Shown in pieces: positions 1 through 7,507 of a DNA stretch of 11,617 nt. Made by a program: the position numbers and the translations under genes. Numbering within the stretch: position 1 is the stretch's first letter; the number at the start of each line of letters is the position of its first letter. Below the pieces are notes generated by a model. That model did no database searches. It was not told the origin of the DNA and was given only the letters and a program-made list of their open reading frames with translations. The stretch spans positions 10,537 through 22,153 of the forward strand of contig NWUY0300109815.1 in assembly GCA_004151065.3 (NCBI GenBank), read 5' to 3'. The DNA comes from Larix sibirica (lineage: Eukaryota > Streptophyta > Pinopsida > Pinales > Pinaceae).

Positions 1-2
1 AA

Positions 3-862
3 CCAAAATATGCTTTGGATATTTTGAAATGATTCAATATGGAAAACTGTAAGTCTGTTCTACACCTTGTCAGCTGGGTGTAAAGTTGTCAAGAGATTGT
101 GACTCTCTGCGATTCGATGCCACTTGTTATCGACAGTTGGTCGATAGCCTGATTTACTTAACTCATAGTCAATCAGATCTCTCCTTTGCTATTAGTGTGG
201 TATCCCAATTCATGACGGATCCTCTAGAAATATACTGGAAAGATACACAGATAATTATTCACTATATTAAAGGAACTTATTTGTATGGTATTAAGTATTG
301 TCACAGTAAAGAACTGATGGTTGGGTTCACTGGTTTCAACTAGGGAGGTGATATTTATGACTGTAAGTCCACTTATGGCTATGTGTATTGATTGAGTTCT
401 GGACCGTTGGTCTGGTTGTGTAAGAAATGGAAGGTAGTCTCTCTTTCAACTACAAGAGAAGAATATCATGGTGTTATCAATGCAGGAATAGAGGTAGTAT
501 GGAATCATGGATTCGCCAGGTTCTTGAAGAGATTGGGTTTCTTGTTAAGGCCCCAACTGTTATCCATTTTTACAATCAAATAATAATACAGGTTGTTGAT
601 AATCCTATTGCTCACAACAAAAGGAAGCATGTTGAACTTAAATTTCATTATTTGAGAGAGTTGGTGCAGGACAATGTTGTCTCACTTGTTTATTGAAGGA
701 CAAATGATCATATTCTTCATATCTTTATGAAGACTCTACCAGAAGCTAAGTTTGTGAAACATTGGGATGTGCTTGGGCTACAGGAAGCTACAATTATGGG
801 GGGATGTTCAGAGAAAATAGCTTCATCTCCTAAATCTCCAGAGTGTTATGTTGATGGCGGGA
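3..862 (+). pseudogene. Decayed Ty1/copia retrotransposon polyprotein, C-terminal part (end of RT and RNase H)
   Basis: This is the 3' end of a copia-type Pol, which in an intact element copies the element RNA into DNA. The family string between RT and RNase H is clear: YRQLVDSLIYLT, then SQFMTDP and HYIKGT (about 130-280). RNase H follows with KSTYGY, LSSGPLVW and LSTTREEY (about 365-465), then WIRQVLEEIGF, KRKHVELKFHYLRE and MKTLPEAKF (510-760). The upstream piece KYALDILK is in frame 3, the main part in frame 2, and the part after about 505 in frame 1, so there are frameshifts near 58-60 and 500-510. In-frame stops lie at about 30-32, 341-343, 389-391 and 694-696. RNase H acidic residues are lost: the usual TDADW motif reads TGFN-stop and the usual CDNQ reads FYNQ. 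The element runs off the left edge of the window, so integrase and most of RT are not seen. Family assignment is secure; the element is dead. Confidence 0.93.
851..862 (+). other. Probable polypurine tract of the copia element
   Basis: The purine-biased stretch GATGGCGGGA sits directly before TGTTGGAA, as expected for the primer of plus-strand synthesis at the edge of a 3' LTR. A second purine run followed by TGTT (ATGGGGGGATGTT, about 795-808) is a competing candidate. The later one is preferred because the TGTTGG start pairs with a CCAACA end about 480 bases downstream. Confidence 0.45.
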
Positions 863-1150
863 TGTTGGAACCTAAGGTTATGCAGGTTCATCACACTCCT
901 GGATCTTCTGCAGATAGTTAGTTGATAGAAAAAAATTGACCAACAAATAAATCAACTACAGGATTGTCTGGGAGAGTCAAAGGCTCGACTGAGATGATGA
1001 CTCAATGGTCGATGAGACTGTGGTCGTCCTGACTACAAAAACCGACTAAACTATGTGACATTGCGGATTTTCTAAAAATAGTTAGAACCAATGACCCCTA
1101 TTTGTAGACCAGATACTCCTCACTTCAAGGAATTTTGTTATATTTGGACG

Positions 1151-1160
1151 CTATAAAAGA
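1151..1160 (+). promoter_or_regulatory. TATA-like box inside the LTR
   Basis: CTATAAAAGA is a good plant TATA box located in the central part of the proposed LTR, the position where U3 promoters place it. Transcription would start about 30 bases downstream. In a 3' LTR it could drive outward transcription, but nothing shows that it is active. Confidence 0.5.
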
Positions 1161-1209
1161 ATGATCCTATAGGTTTTTTTGATATCGATTTGTCAAGGTT
1201 AAAGAACGT

Positions 1210-1241
1210 ATTGTGATGTTCCAATCACAATGCGTTGTGAT
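1210..1241 (+). repeat. Three-armed inverted repeat (TTGTGAT / ATCACAA / TTGTGAT) in the LTR
   Basis: TTGTGAT (1211-1217), its complement ATCACAA (1224-1230) and TTGTGAT again (1235-1241) follow one another. The middle arm can pair with either neighbour: with the first it forms an 8-bp stem including the flanking A/T and a 6-nt loop, and with the third a 7-bp stem and a 4-nt loop. It lies 50-90 bases downstream of the LTR TATA box, so it would be near the start of the transcript. Confidence 0.7.
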
Positions 1242-1443
1242 TAAGTGTTGTAACGATGTCTTTAGACACCACCTCTCTTCTTGGAATATATTTCCTTTCT
1301 ACTATTTTCTTTTTTATTCTATGGTTCATATGAAGAGGTTCCCCAACAATTAACAATTAAAGGTCCTATTAGATCACAATATATAACAATTTTAATCACT
1401 ATTGTCATTTGAATTTTAATCTTTTTAACCATGAAATCATATT

Positions 1444-2015
1444 TCAATAACGACCCAAGTGATTCAAAAGTGAATATAACAATGTTTTTATATTTCTATC
1501 TCTTTCATCCGAACCATCAAATGTCCAACTTGATGGCATTTTCAAACGATTCTCCTTGCTATTGTCTTCTAAATGATATTGACCTTCACCTGTAAACAAG
1601 ATTTTTTATTTTTCACTTGTTTATCCATACTGGTTAAGTACATCTTTCAACATTTTTTTGTAAATATGTAGTGCTCCACCAATATATGCATACATAGGCA
1701 AACAATAAAAATTATGTATAGATTGTTGCTAACCCCAAATAAATAAGAAATGTTTATTCTTCAACCATTCAAATTCACTCTTGAAGTTTCTTATTTCTGT
1801 GCAATTAATATAAAAAAGAACACCAAAGAGCAATGCGAAATTTATCTTGTGCAACATTGATAATATTGAGACTAAACATTTGTGCATAATAATGGTAATA
1901 GTCATGCACGAAATTAGGTTGTTTGTAGTCTAGTCTTTTTCTAATAAAACTCAGGCTCCAAACAACAATCCCTCTACTCCCAACACCAATAACTTCTTTT
2001 GATTTAATGTTTAGA
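1444..2015 (-). pseudogene. Decayed 3' exon(s) of the unidentified minus-strand gene
   Basis: Behind a good acceptor (TTTTTGTATGTAG, ending at 2016) a frame runs open from 2014 to a stop at 1805-1807, with readable text such as SKEVIGVGSRGIVVW and LDYKQPNFVHDYYHYY. A second frame is open from 1929 to about 1732 and continues past stops at 1729-1731 and two more, to about 1447. It includes YAYIGGALHIYKKMLKDVL, LFTGEGQYHLEDNSKENR and SSWTFDGSDERDRNIKTLL. The two frames overlap, so a frameshift lies between them. The second text has the mixed composition of a folded globular protein rather than random AT-rich translation. No domain was recognised. This is probably the C-terminal part of the gene, ending about 80 bases from the copia LTR. 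Confidence 0.5.
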
Positions 2016-2016
2016 C

Positions 2017-2271
2017 TACATACAAAAACCATAACTCAAAATATAATTACGACAAGATAATAAATAAGTCATTAAATTTAGTTATTCATAGTAAATATGT
2101 AATTAAAGTAAAATGTTACTCAAGATGATCAATACATAACAAGAATAAAAATAAATCAATAACATATATAAAACATCAAACTAAAAATAACTAATCACAA
2201 TGAATTGACACAACAAAATATATAATTAATGTAAAAAACAATTGCTTCAATATGTATATGGTGTTTGAAGT
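2017..2271 (-). other. AT-rich probable intron of the minus-strand pseudogene
   Basis: This stretch of about 255 bases is very AT-rich with stops in all minus frames. It lies between two coding-like segments and ends in an acceptor-like pyrimidine/TAG at 2016. The donor could not be fixed. Nothing else is seen in it. Confidence 0.35.
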
Positions 2272-2677
2272 CTAAACAAATTGTTCAAACTTGAAAGGGT
2301 CGAGAAAGGTTCTCGAATCATATGTTGGATCTATTTTACCAAGGCTCTGTCATAATCCTTATATCAAATTATTCTCATATTTAGAGAATATATTATAAGG
2401 ATTCTCCACAATGCAATTTTCAAATGGCTTCTCATGTACTTCATCACCCTCCAAAACAACTATTGATGTGTTCATATAAAATTTTTCTCCAAATCCATTC
2501 CAAATCCATTCCACAATGTTTGTAAATTTTTTATGTATTTACCATCATTGTCTTTAGTAAATTTATTAGCAAACCAAAAAAATTACTGTGTTTCTCAAGA
2601 TTCTTTTTCTTTTCTCCAAGAAATGTTCTAAATAAATCCCTCCCATCACTTCTACTTTTGGTTCTAATGATAATTTT
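2272..2677 (-). pseudogene. Decayed exon of the unidentified minus-strand gene (VLEGDEVHEKPF segment)
   Basis: The segment starts right after an acceptor-like TTATGTGTTAG (ending at 2678). The first part is open in two frames; one reads SLEPKVEVMGGIYLEHFLEK and joins in phase to the exon upstream. From about 2576 the coding text moves to another frame (NKFTKDNDGKYIKNLQTLW, GFGMDLEKNF). From 2472 it is in a third frame: TSIVVLEGDEVHEKPFENC, ENPYNIFSKYENNL, then two stops, then DPTYDSRTFLDPFKFEQF, ending at the stop at 2272-2274. Adjacent frames hand over without loss of text, the signature of small indels in a former exon. I do not recognise the family; a BAH-like or other beta-rich fold is speculation only. 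Confidence 0.55.
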
Positions 2678-2923
2678 CTAACACATAATTTCAAGAATTA
2701 TAATGCATGTGGTCATGATTGATACAATTGTGACTTGTATTTAAAATCACAGTCTTGTTTTAAACTTTAAAATACTTATTCCCCCCTTGGAGATACTTTT
2801 TGAATAAATAAAAAATATTACAATTCTAATATCAGTACTGAAACATTCTTAAAGAATATGCACAAAAAAAGGTGTGTATCATATATTACATTGTACATTT
2901 TCTATAGATTTTGAAGGACTTAC
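2678..2923 (-). other. Probable intron, about 246 nt
   Basis: On the minus strand it begins with the canonical donor GTAAGTCC (from 2923) and ends TTATGTGTTAG (at 2678). The body is AT-rich with stops in every frame. Length and signals suit a plant intron. The exon upstream leaves two bases (TT) and the next exon supplies A, which completes a codon in one of its two open frames. Confidence 0.5.
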
Positions 2924-3086
2924 AAATAATAATTATGTTTCTTACGTGTAAATGATTTTCTAAGGATGGATTGGCAATCACCTACACTATATCTAACTTC
3001 CATGCTTGATTAGACTATTTCTTTATTTGCATGTTCTAGCATGGGACTAACATTTTATGAAGGCTTCTTACTTGTATCGCCATATC
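2924..3086 (-). pseudogene. Decayed exon of the unidentified minus-strand gene (EVRYSVGDCQSILRKSF segment)
   Basis: It begins after the acceptor TTGGTTTATAG with DMAIQVRSLHKMLVP in phase with the preceding exon. The frame then hits a stop, and the text continues in a second frame as MLEHANKEIV, a stop, then SSMEVRYSVGDCQSILRKSF, up to a GTAAGT donor at 2923. One small indel near 3043 and one nonsense change therefore disable it. No family recognised. Confidence 0.5.
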
Positions 3087-3185
3087 CTATAAACCAATAA
3101 AGGTGTGCATTTCTAATTAGTATCCATTGAAAAAAGTGCACAATATTAAGCTTTGAAGAACATTGATTCAAACATATACAATTAC
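3087..3185 (-). other. Probable intron, 99 nt
   Basis: Minus-strand donor AAG|GTAATTG and acceptor TTGGTTTATAG|GAT bracket 99 AT-rich bases with no coding text. The size is typical of short plant introns. The preceding exon ends on a complete codon and the next begins on one. Confidence 0.6.
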
Positions 3186-3337
3186 CTTATTCTTTGCCTT
3201 CATCACTCTTAACTTGATCATTTGAATATGAATTGCAATTTTAGTAGATTCTTGAACACTCTCATCACCTTGTTTGTATTTTCCAATCTTATTAGAATAT
3301 TTTTGTGAAGTATTGTATCCATAATTTATAGGCGATT
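3186..3337 (-). pseudogene. Intact-looking 152-nt internal exon of the unidentified minus-strand gene
   Basis: This is the cleanest exon of the locus. It is preceded by TTTTCAATCCCTAG and followed by GTAATTG, and is fully open for 50 codons: SPINYGYNTSQKYSNKIGKY at the start, then KQGDESVQESTKIAIHIQMI and LRVMKAKNK. The reading is polar and lysine-rich, probably a linker or helical segment. Its first two bases (AA) complete a codon with the single G left by the upstream exon, so splicing keeps the frame. No function can be assigned. Confidence 0.62.
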
Positions 3338-3432
3338 CTAGGGATTGAAAACAATTTAAGTTTAAAAAAGTACCCAGGAAAAATAAAAATCTTAACTAAA
3401 AAAAGTTATTAAAAAACATCAACATAAAATAC
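3338..3432 (-). other. Probable intron, 95 nt, phase-compatible
   Basis: On the minus strand the donor is AAAGGG|GTATTTTATG (from 3432) and the acceptor TTGTTTTCAATCCCTAG (to 3338). The body is T-rich with stops in all frames. The upstream exon ends with one base of a codon and the downstream exon supplies two, giving an uninterrupted reading across the junction. This phase match is the strongest evidence that the locus was a spliced nuclear gene. Confidence 0.65.
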
Positions 3433-5089
3433 CCCTTTGCTGAGCAACTGTCTCCACGAATGAAATAAGCACCCTATTTCTTGACCTACTCATTGAACAA
3501 ACAAATGTACATGTATCATATAATGAAATAACTATGCCTTCAGGTGGAGTAAATGTGTTAACTATGTGATCCTAAAATGATGGGATTCTTTCATTTGCAA
3601 AACCATGTTTTCTTAGATCCAATGTCACATCTGTAAATTGTGAAAGAAGATTACTATCAAGCCAATCCATATTAATATGAATAATAGGGACATCCTTTCC
3701 TTCTAATCCAACTCTCCAACATTATATAGCAAAGAACCCTACAAAGGAAGCTTCTAAATAATTCCTATAAATGCCAGACACTAAACACTATCTAATGAGA
3801 TTCTTTGATCTTTTGGAGAATTGAGAGAATGATCTACTGACCATATATGATAGATTGACATCAAATAATAAAATTAAGGTACAATTTTTTGCATTTGAAT
3901 CAAGATAAAACAATAATTTTAGGACACCATTTATCATCCACACATAAGCATAGTTACTCATAACAACAATAACAAACTCACATAATATTTTAGGTTGAAG
4001 TAAGCTAATGTCAATCATTGTGTTGCACAATGACGATGGATAAAAACATCGACAAACAAAGTGCGACATTTACTTCTCGAAGTCCATTTTCACAGTTATC
4101 TCCTTTTTCTTAATATATATGTCCAAAATATTTGCAACAACCTTAGGGAATTTAGAATCCTGTTCCTCTTTTTCTCCCTTCCTCTTATTCACCAAAAACT
4201 TTGTTTGCTTCTCTAAACATAGAATAGTGCATAATTGTACGAAATGATTTGCAACAATTTTCTAGACATTAACCACATTTCTATCATAGACTCTATGAGA
4301 ATTACAGAATTCATTGTCCATAACTTTGAAGTGTTCACAAATCATATTTCTAGTAGCTCTTTCATCTTTGACCCTCTTGCAATATTGTGATAAAGTATTT
4401 GCATGAAAACTATGGTTAACTATTACACTCAACCAAATAGATCCATCCATTATTTTATTTTCTACAATGTGTAATTTGGTTTCATCCATGTCATGTAATA
4501 TTGTAAAAAATTAGACCCATATTGTTTTTCTTTATTCTGAATGAAGTCATCTTGCTTGATGCTCCTAGGTGAGCATGTCAAGGATTTATTTTATAAATCT
4601 CAAACATAGTTCACCATTGTTCCATAAATTATCTAACATCAAGACTAGATTCATATTATCTTTTTGGATGTCCTTGCTTAAAACATAAAAAAATATCCAT
4701 AGATTCATTTTGAAAATTCTGAAAACAATTAAATTTGAAGAGTAAGAATAAAATAAAATCACACATCAAATGAGACAATAGTGGAAAATGGTTCCAAAAA
4801 GATTAGATTTATGCCTGCCACTCTTCTGATCAATGTGTCCCTTCCCAATATAGCTTGGCTTGTTATAATATACCCATTTCTCATTTTCTTTCATGACTTG
4901 ATCCATGAAAGGAGTGTCAACAAATTCCTTGTTAGAAAGATTTTGTTGTTTTCTTAATTGTGTAAAAAAGCTATGTGGAACTTTTTTATGAAAAAAACAA
5001 GCATCACATAAATGATACATGGAATGAACTAATTTAGGTTTATCAGTTTCAACTATTATTTTTTTGAGTAGAAATAATGTGTTTCCCAT
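3433..5089 (-). pseudogene. Long decayed coding block of the unidentified minus-strand gene
   Basis: One minus frame carries coding-like text over most of 1.65 kb, broken by scattered stops. From upstream: KPKLVHSMYHLCDACFFHKK and NKEFVDTPFMDQVMKENEKW (to the stop at 4766-4768). A weak stretch at 4500-4765 reads better in another frame around 4495-4580 (SIKQDDFIQNKEKQYGSNFL). Then come MDETKLHIVENKIMDGSIWL, CKRVKDERATRNMICEHFKV, LCTILCLEKQTKFLVNKRKG and KVVANILDIYIKKKEITVKM. The end reads GLEGKDVPIIHINMDWLDSN, FTDVTLDLRKHGF and FTPPEGIVISLYDTCTFVCS, finishing VETVAQQR at the donor. Stops in the main frame include 4262-4264, 4070-4072, 3788-3790, 3722-3724 and 3572-3574. An acceptor-like AATTGTTTTCAG near 4720 hints at another intron. 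The last 100 residues look most conserved. I do not recognise the protein; no retroelement, kinase, LRR or NBS motifs were seen. Confidence 0.6.
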
Positions 5090-5355
5090 TTAAGATATGG
5101 AATGTGAAGGTTTTCATTTCAACTTTATCTTCTCTTTTAGGTTCATAAGGAATTCTTACCACATGGTCAAAAGGAAATATGATAGCTCTCTCTAATTGTT
5201 GTTGTAAAGGTTGTGACAAGTGATAAAACAAACTTTTCCACATCTTCCTCATTCATTTTTTGATATCGCAAATTAAGAGGCACTATACCACATCTATTGA
5301 TATCAATATATAAAAAAATCTCATCATATAAAAATATTTGATCTATTCCTTCTAA
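5049..5355 (-). pseudogene. Decayed coding segment of the unidentified minus-strand gene (beta-rich)
   Basis: From 5355 to 5167 one minus frame reads EGIDQIFLYDEIFLYIDINR, then CGIVPLNLRYQKMNEEDVEK and FVLSLVTTF. Near 5185-5195 the text passes to a second frame, ERAIIFPFDHVVRIPYEPKR and EDKVEMKTFTFHILNGKHII, ending at 5049. The main frame of the next block takes over at a run of seven T at about 5059-5065, a likely slippage indel. Alternating hydrophobic residues suggest beta strands. The segment is continuous with 5352-5534 once an 11-bp duplication is discounted. Confidence 0.55.
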
Positions 5356-5366
5356 CTTCCTTCTAA
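5346..5366. repeat. 11-bp tandem duplication that shifts the frame of the pseudogene
   Basis: TTCCTTCTAA at 5346-5355 recurs at 5357-5366, a period of 11. On the minus strand the reading ...FDKLEG before it and ...EGIDQIFLYDE after it are in different frames and share the duplicated residues, so this one event explains a frameshift and a stop. Confidence 0.8.
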
Positions 5367-5534
5367 TTTGTCAAAGATTCTACTGGCCTTCTTCATGAGC
5401 ATTTTTGAAGGACTTTCTTTCAATGTCTTGAAAGTTGATTTACTGATATTTTTTTCTAAATCGTTGATACAAGATTTTTTACTGATATTTTTTTCTAAAT
5501 CGTTGATACAAGATTTTTTAAGGAACGTTAACAT
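5352..5534 (-). pseudogene. Lysine-rich segment of the minus-strand gene with a duplicated 13-codon unit
   Basis: A minus-strand frame of 60 codons reads MLTFLKKSCINDLEKNISK, repeats KSCINDLEKNISK exactly, then STFKTLKESPSKMLMKKASR and IFDKLEG. The duplicated unit is 39 bp, so it preserves the frame. Composition is basic and helical. It lies between the exon at 5566-5711 and the segment starting at 5355, in the same order and strand. The ATG at 5534 is probably not a true start, since coding text exists further upstream. Confidence 0.5.
5439..5520. repeat. Perfect 39-bp tandem duplication
   Basis: Unit 5442-5480 is repeated without mismatch at 5481-5519, and the match extends three bases to the left and one to the right. 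The unit begins ACTGATATTTTTTTCTAAAT. Perfect identity in otherwise decayed DNA implies a recent event. Confidence 0.95.
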
Positions 5535-5565
5535 TTTTTTTAAAGAAATTTGGAAAAGATTTTAA

Positions 5566-5711
5566 TTAAAAGAGCTGCAAGAAAACTTCATCCTTTACCA
5601 TAGAATAAAAAATAGGATGGAAACTTACTGATGTATCTTGAAAAACAAGGTCTAACTTAAGCTTATATAGTCTTCCACAATGTTTCCTAGAATACAGTCT
5701 ATAGAAAACCC
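5566..5711 (-). pseudogene. Exon-like segment of the unidentified minus-strand gene
   Basis: After a T-rich tract ending TTGATATTAG (5712), 48 codons are open: VFYRLYSRKHCGRLYKLKLD, LVFQDTSVSFHPIFYSMVKD and EVFLQLF, then TAA at 5566-5568. Traces (LKSFPNFFKKNVNV) continue past the stop towards the lysine-rich segment. An internal GTAAGT...TTGCAG pair (5628 to 5575) could be read as a 54-nt intron, but the sequence between is open and protein-like, and splicing would not remove the stop. The family is not recognised. Confidence 0.45.
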
Positions 5712-5764
5712 CTAATATCAAAATGCAAAGGCACGATATTTATAAATTACTGAGCTGGAGGATA

Positions 5765-6518
5765 TTTCCTGTCGATCTCCTCATCTGCATAGATGGGAGG
5801 ATCTTTCATATTAGTCTCCTCTTATAAATTGTCTAGAGGCATATTTAGGTCTAGAAGGTTCCGTCGAGAGCCAGAGAATGAGGATTTTGCTGAGTTTTTT
5901 GAGTCTACATGCACTGGAGGTGGGGGATGGACCTGACACATAGCTCTTCTACTTCAGTCCAAGTAACAGTGCACTCATAAATTGAGCAGATAGGCCATTA
6001 AATTGACACAGTGCACTCATCCTGGAGTTGTTCTCCACTAATATGTATAGAGTGGTAAGAACTTGAGCAGACAGACCATTAACTTGTATCTGGAGTGCTT
6101 GAACTGAATTCTCCAATTTTCCTTGCTTGTCATTCAGAAGCTCTCTTATCCATCACGTTCTTCCCATGCTTCTCTTAGCCATGAAGCATGAAAATTTAAT
6201 CTCACATTGCATTCGTGTTGAGGTCTTCATCGGCTCCATGTGCTTGTAAGCTATTCCCAATTGCCTTCTTTTTAATATCACTTTCAAATTTGTGTGGGAG
6301 AACATCCATAAAAAGGGAAGAGGTTCACCTGTCATATCCATTAATTCTAAGATCAATAAGCTAGATTGGGGGGCAGGTACACTTATTACCATGCATGGAA
6401 TAGGCTGAAGCGAGCTGGGATAATTCAATAATAATTTGCGGGAGTATAAAATCCATGTTTTCACGCACAAGAGAGGTACTAAGAAGAGAGGTTCTTTACG
6501 ATGAACAAGAGAGCACAC
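5765..6518 (-). pseudogene. Decayed coding stretch with coiled-coil-like part, possibly gag-like
   Basis: A minus frame is open from 6518 to 6153 (121 codons) and continues past one stop for about 65 more codons as IRELLNDKQGKLENSVQALQ, then IQVNGLSAQVLTTLYILVEN and NSRMSALCQFNGLSAQF. Leu/Ile/Val spacing there is heptad-like. In the adjacent frame HASWLREAWEERDG reads smoothly into IRELLND, and FMDVLPHKFESDIKKKAIGN is seen near 6240-6320, so small indels shift the frame. The motif NGLSAQ recurs after 27 codons and MSAL after 14. The region is visibly GC-richer than the flanking gene remains, which suggests separate origin by insertion. A retroelement gag or a host coiled-coil protein are both possible; no zinc knuckle is visible. 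Confidence 0.4.
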
Positions 6519-6768
6519 ATGAAGCTTGGTAGGTAGGTTAATAATCTCAAATGTGAGGGGAAGGAACTATGAAAAAGGACACCCACGTGTCAGATGGGGA
6601 AGCCTTCATTTGGCTTGTAACCACCTCCACATTCTTAGCCATAAGAAGGATTTTGACCTTAGAAATAGCTTTCAAACATTCAATGTGGGGGGGACTAGCA
6701 CTGAAGTCTCTTGTGGGACCCCCACATGGAACTAAACATGGAACCATACTTTTGTTCATGGGATAGGT
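6519..6768. other. No gene recognised
   Basis: This interval is moderately GC-rich with overlapping short open frames on both strands that look like mutual shadows. It follows the RNase H fragment on the minus strand and could be the 3' untranslated part of that element. A CACGTG hexamer is at 6584-6589 but has no promoter context. Confidence 0.4.
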
Positions 6769-7170
6769 TATGAGGTTGCCTGCCAATTAACTCTGATCAT
6801 TTCTATAGTGTCTTTGGTAGTCAAATTGGTTTAAGCATCAACAATTGACTTATTATTCTGGAGGATGTGGATAGGAGATCATTTATGTAAGGGGACTAAC
6901 TCCTATTGAATTATGAGAAATATAGCTCTCATTTTCATGACAATGGGCAATGTCTTCAACCTCACATTATTGATGACAATTTTCAAATCGCCAAGGATTA
7001 TGATGGAGGCTAGCCCCTGCTGACAAGCCAATTGTAATCCTTGAAGGAGTGTGTATGCCTCCACCTAATTATTAGTAGCATATCCAATGCTCCAAGAGAA
7101 TAGTAGTTTGGTATTGAAACCTGGGAATAAAATAACCCCACCCGCACCTACCGCCCCGGAACGTTAACAT
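6769..7170 (-). pseudogene. Truncated RNase H (RVT_3-type) of a plant non-LTR retroelement
   Basis: The minus strand from about 7167 reads GAVGAGGVILF, SWSIGYATNN, a stop (7065-7067), VEAYTLLQGLQLACQQG and ASIIILGDLKIVINN. Then, after further stops, come HILQNNKSIVDA and TNL near 6850. This matches the plant RVT_3 pattern GAGGV...ATNNQAEA...L..GL..A...G...GDS...H..R..N..AD..AN. The stop at NN*VEAY falls where the family has Gln, consistent with one C-to-T change. The first catalytic Asp (FDG) is missing because the fragment starts inside the domain; Glu of the AEA motif and Asp of GD are kept. No reverse transcriptase is found upstream, so this is a 5'-truncated or rearranged relic. Confidence 0.78.
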
Positions 7171-7416
7171 ATTTTCATGATTAGTATTTGTGAGATTATT
7201 CATCATATGTAATACATAATATGTTTGTTTTGACAATAACATTTTTTTAAAACTGCCATAGTAGTTTGGTATTGAATCCTAGGAATAAAATAACCCCACC
7301 CGCACCTACCTCCCTAGAACGTTAACATATTTTCACGATTAATATTTGTGAGATTATTCATCATATGTAATACATAATATTGTTGTTTTGACAATAACAT
7401 TTTTTTAAAACTGCCA
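7101..7416. repeat. 158-bp tandem duplication, two copies
   Basis: Copy 1 (7101-7258) and copy 2 (7259-7416) align without gaps and differ at about nine positions, roughly 94% identity. Both start TAGTAGTTTGGTATTGAA and end AAAACTGCCA. On the minus strand the unit contains the GAGGVILF..GFNTKLL start of the RNase H relic, so the duplication arose after that element was already truncated. Some differences are CpG-type, such as CCCCGG against CCCTAG. Confidence 0.95.
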
Positions 7417-7507
7417 TAATACCTTTTTCAATTAATTTCCTTGTTCCTAATTGATTTGATCAATTGTATGACAGTAAAACCTAGCCTTGTTTTGCACATG
7501 ATATCTC

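Larger units (their letters stand above)
863..1348 (+). mobile_element. Probable 3' LTR of the copia element
   Basis: A 486-bp block begins TGTTGGAA and ends TTCCCCAACA, which gives the TG...CA ends and a perfect 6-bp terminal inverted repeat (TGTTGG/CCAACA). It lies just after the copia polyprotein and a purine tract. It has a TATA-like box at 1151-1160, about 290 bases in, and a pyrimidine-rich 3' third, which is a normal copia LTR layout. The 5' LTR is outside the window, so neither LTR identity nor a target-site duplication can be tested. The 5' boundary could instead be near 805. After 1348 the composition becomes more AT-rich and minus-strand coding traces begin near 1444. Confidence 0.6.

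Noticed and set aside
805-1348. Alternative LTR start at TGTTCAGAG
   Set aside because: A good purine tract precedes it, but the start at 863 pairs better with the CCAACA end.
5368-5565. Plus-strand 65-codon open frame
   Set aside because: It is the mirror of the minus-strand lysine-rich segment and its phenylalanine/leucine-rich text comes from T runs and the 39-bp duplication.
5575-5628. Possible 54-nt intron on the minus strand (GTAAGT...TTGCAG)
   Set aside because: Too short for a usual plant intron, open and protein-like throughout, and its removal would not rescue the downstream stop.
6526-6786. Overlapping open frames of 65-79 codons on both strands
   Set aside because: They are mutual shadows in a slightly GC-richer stretch, with no family resemblance.
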